Shown here: in pieces, positions 61,717 through 64,000 of the stretch
Layout: each line of letters starts with the position of its first letter
How positions within the stretch are numbered: the first letter of the stretch is position 1
NCBI GenBank assembly: GCA_037013495.1
Contig: CM072807.1
Coordinates: forward strand, 29,616,802-29,680,801
Direction: 5' to 3'
Source of the DNA: Hippophae tibetana
Lineage: Eukaryota; Streptophyta; Magnoliopsida; Rosales; Elaeagnaceae
DNA length: 64,000 nt
Position numbers and translations under genes: made by a program
Notes under the pieces: generated by a model
What the model was told of the DNA's origin: nothing
The model's input: the letters and a program-made list of their open reading frames with translations, nothing else
The model's database searches: none

Positions 61717-64000
61717 ATGGGAAACATACCTCCTGCCATTGATCAAATTTATTTTATTTTTCAAAAATTTCATTTTCGATATCGAGGCGGGTCAACCCGA
61801 CCCGGTTTGACCCTAAAGGATACCCAGTCGTATCTTGTTATTTGGTGGACGGAATCCAGCGTTCTTTTTATCAAAATTCTCATAATTCGATTTCTGAGTG
61901 ATTGATGGTCTCAATTTGAATAAAACATAATTTTAAATAAAAATTTAATTAATGAAGTATACAAATAACCACGATAAAGTAGATTTATTTCTTCATTTTT
62001 TTCAAGTTTAAATTCCCAGTATCACTAAAAAAGATATATTGAGACAATTTGAAATTTCCATATGCATCAAAAAAAGGAAATCGAAAAACCTAAAATTTCA
62101 ATTGGCGTGAAAGAGAGCAAAACAGAGATATTTCCAAAAATGGCTCTCATAGTGAATGTTAGAATACAATTCAATCCAAAAACGTTCAAAAAACCATATG
62201 AACGTATAATTTCAATGCAGCGGAAACAAAATGGATGGGAAACATACCTCCTGCCATTGATCAAAATTATTTTATTTTTCAAAAATTTCATTTTCAACAT
62301 CGAGGCGGGTCAACCCGACCCGGTTTGACCCTAACGGATATCGAGTCGTATCTTGCTATTCCGGGAACGGAATCCAGCGTTCTTTTTATCAAAATTCTCA
62401 TAATTCGATTTCTCTGTGATTGACGGTCTCAATTTGAAATAAAACATCGTTTTAAATAAAAATTTAATTAATGAAGCAGATAAATAACCACGATAAATTA
62501 GATTTATTTCTTCATTTTTTTCAAGTTTAAATTCCCAGAATCACTAAAAAAGATATATTGAGACAATTTGAAATTTCCATATGCATCAAAAAAAGGAAAT
62601 CGAAAAACCTAAAATTTCAATTGCCGTGAAAGAGAGCAAAACAGAGATTTTTCCTAAAATGGCTCTCATAGTGAATGTTAGAATACAATTCAATCCAAAA
62701 ACGTTCAAAAAACCATATGAACGTATAATTTAAATGCAGCGGAATCAAAATGGATGGGAAACATACCTCCTGCCGTTGATCAAAATTATTTTATTTTTCA
62801 AAAATTTCACTTTCAACATCGAGGCGGGTCAACCCGACACGGTTTGACCCTAAAGGATACACGGTCGTATCTTGCTATTCCGGGGACGGAATCCAGCGTT
62901 CTTTTTATCAAAATTCTCATAATTCGATTTCTGAGTGATTGACGGTCTCAATTTGAAATAAAACATCGTTTTAAATAAAAATTTAATTAATGAAGTATAC
63001 AAATAACCACGATAAAGTAGATTTATTTCTTCATTTTTTTCAAGTTTAAATTCCCAGTATCACTAAAAAAGATATATTGAGACAATTTGAAATTCCCATA
63101 TGCATCAAAAAAAGGAAATCGAAAAACCTATTATTTCAATTGCCGTGAAAGAGAGCAAAACAGAGATTTTTCCAAAAATGGTTCTCATAGTGAATGTTAG
63201 AATACAATTCAATCCAAAAACGTTCAAAAAACCATATGAACGTATAATTTCAATGCAGCGGAAACAGAATAGATGGGAAACATACCTCCTGCCATTGATC
63301 AAAATTATTTTATTTTTCAAAAATTTCATTTTCAACATCGAGGCGGGTCAACCCGACCCGGTTTGACCCTAAAGGATACCCAGTCGTATCTTGTTATTTG
63401 GTGGACGGAATCCAGCGTTCTTTTTATCAAAATTCTCATAATTCGATTTCTGAGTGATTGATGGTTTCAATTTGAATAAAACATAATTTTAAATAAAAAT
63501 TTAATTAATGAAGTATACAAATAACCACGATAAAGTAGATTTATTTCTTCATTTTTTTCAAGTTTAAATTCCCAGTATCACTAAAAAAGATATATTGAGA
63601 CAATTTGAAATTTCCATATGCATCAAAAAAAGGAAATCGAAAAACCTAAAATTTCAATTGGCGTGAAAGAGAGCAAAACAGAGATTTTTCCAAAAATGGC
63701 TCTCATATTGAATGTTAGAATACAATTCAATCAAAAAAACGTTCAAAAAACCATATGAACGTATAATTTCAATGCAGCGGAAACAGAATGGATGGGAAAC
63801 ATACCTCCTGCCATTGATAAAAATTATTTTATTTTTCAAAAATTTCACTTTCAACATCGAGGCGGGTCAACCCGACCCGGTTTGACCCTAACGGATATCC
63901 AGTCGTATCTTGCTATTCCGGGAACGGAATCCAGCGTTCTTTTTATCAAAATTCTCATAAATCGATTTCTGAGTGATTGACGGTCTCAATTTGAAATAAA
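61717..64000 (+). repeat. Duplication of 47707-49990 at 14,010 bp offset
   Basis: Monomer order and rare variants match: AGAATAGATGGG at 49256 and 63266, ATTGATAAAAATT at 49803 and 63813. The offset equals 27 monomers. The copy runs off the window end. Confidence 0.8.

Larger units (their letters stand above)
30134..64000 (+). repeat. Satellite array, right block (about 65 monomers of ~519 bp)
   Basis: Head-to-tail monomers, 518-520 bp, in the same orientation as the left block and continuing past the window. Each has an A/T-rich body, a GCAGCGGAAAC box, and a G/C-rich core with inverted repeat GGGTCAA/TTGACCC. Variant classes can be told apart by the text after the core: TTATTTGGTGGACGG; CTATTCCGGGAACGG with ATAAATCG or TCTCTGTG; CTATTCTGGGGACGG. 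Class order reveals nested higher-order repeats. The many 62-88 codon frames are by-products of one repeated sequence and are not called as genes. Confidence 0.97.

Noticed and set aside
30134-64000. Many 62-88 codon frames on both strands in the satellite
   Set aside because: They recur once per monomer, overlap each other on both strands and are lost to frame shifts or stops in some monomers. Conservation is explained by array homogenisation, and no domain is recognisable.
9871-64000. CRISPR array, rDNA spacer or telomeric repeat
   Set aside because: The units are 519 bp and contiguous, without spacers. No rRNA sequence or telomere-type TTTAGGG repeat is seen.

Overview
The window is plant nuclear heterochromatin, most likely pericentromeric or centromeric DNA of a eudicot. 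The evidence is a Ty3/gypsy LTR retrotransposon family of the Athila lineage, a tRNA-Asp-type primer binding site that fits the plant tRNA, plant-style TATA and bZIP promoter motifs, and a long tandem satellite array with a unit of about 519 bp. No host gene, rRNA, tRNA or organellar gene was found. The species cannot be named from this sequence alone.

Layout: (1) 1-9870 is a tandem retroelement on the minus strand. A partial element (gag-pol broken by a stop codon and cut by the window edge, plus an intact stand-alone gag-like ORF) shares a truncated, promoterless LTR (3370-4439) with a coding-deleted 3.5 kb internal unit, which ends in a third LTR (7972-9870). (2) 9871-16172 is about 12 satellite monomers. 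(3) 16173-30128 is a complete, young Athila-type element on the minus strand, inserted into a satellite monomer with a 5-bp target duplication (GTCAA). (4) 30134-64000 is about 65 more satellite monomers in the same orientation, with nested higher-order repeats of 2, 3, 4-5, 9, 21 and 27 monomers.

In transcript order the complete element reads: 5' LTR (27934-30128), PBS, structured AT-rich leader, stand-alone gag-like ORF (445 aa), 356-nt spacer with hairpins, gag-pol (1723 aa: gag with CCHC knuckle, protease, RT, RNase H, integrase), a 1.9 kb region without coding capacity, a PPT-like tract and the 3' LTR (16173-18261). Gag-pol is uninterrupted with all catalytic residues visible, and the LTRs differ by only about three substitutions, a 1-bp indel and a minisatellite expansion, so it could be autonomous and recently mobile.

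The most unusual system is the duplicated gag. A gag paralogue lacking protease and with half its zinc knuckle lost precedes gag-pol, and both ORFs are followed by the same tandem hairpin module. The 5' leader also holds two related hairpins whose 8-bp stems differ in sequence but stay paired, which suggests a conserved RNA structure. These may separate structural Gag supply from Gag-Pol supply, but that is inference.
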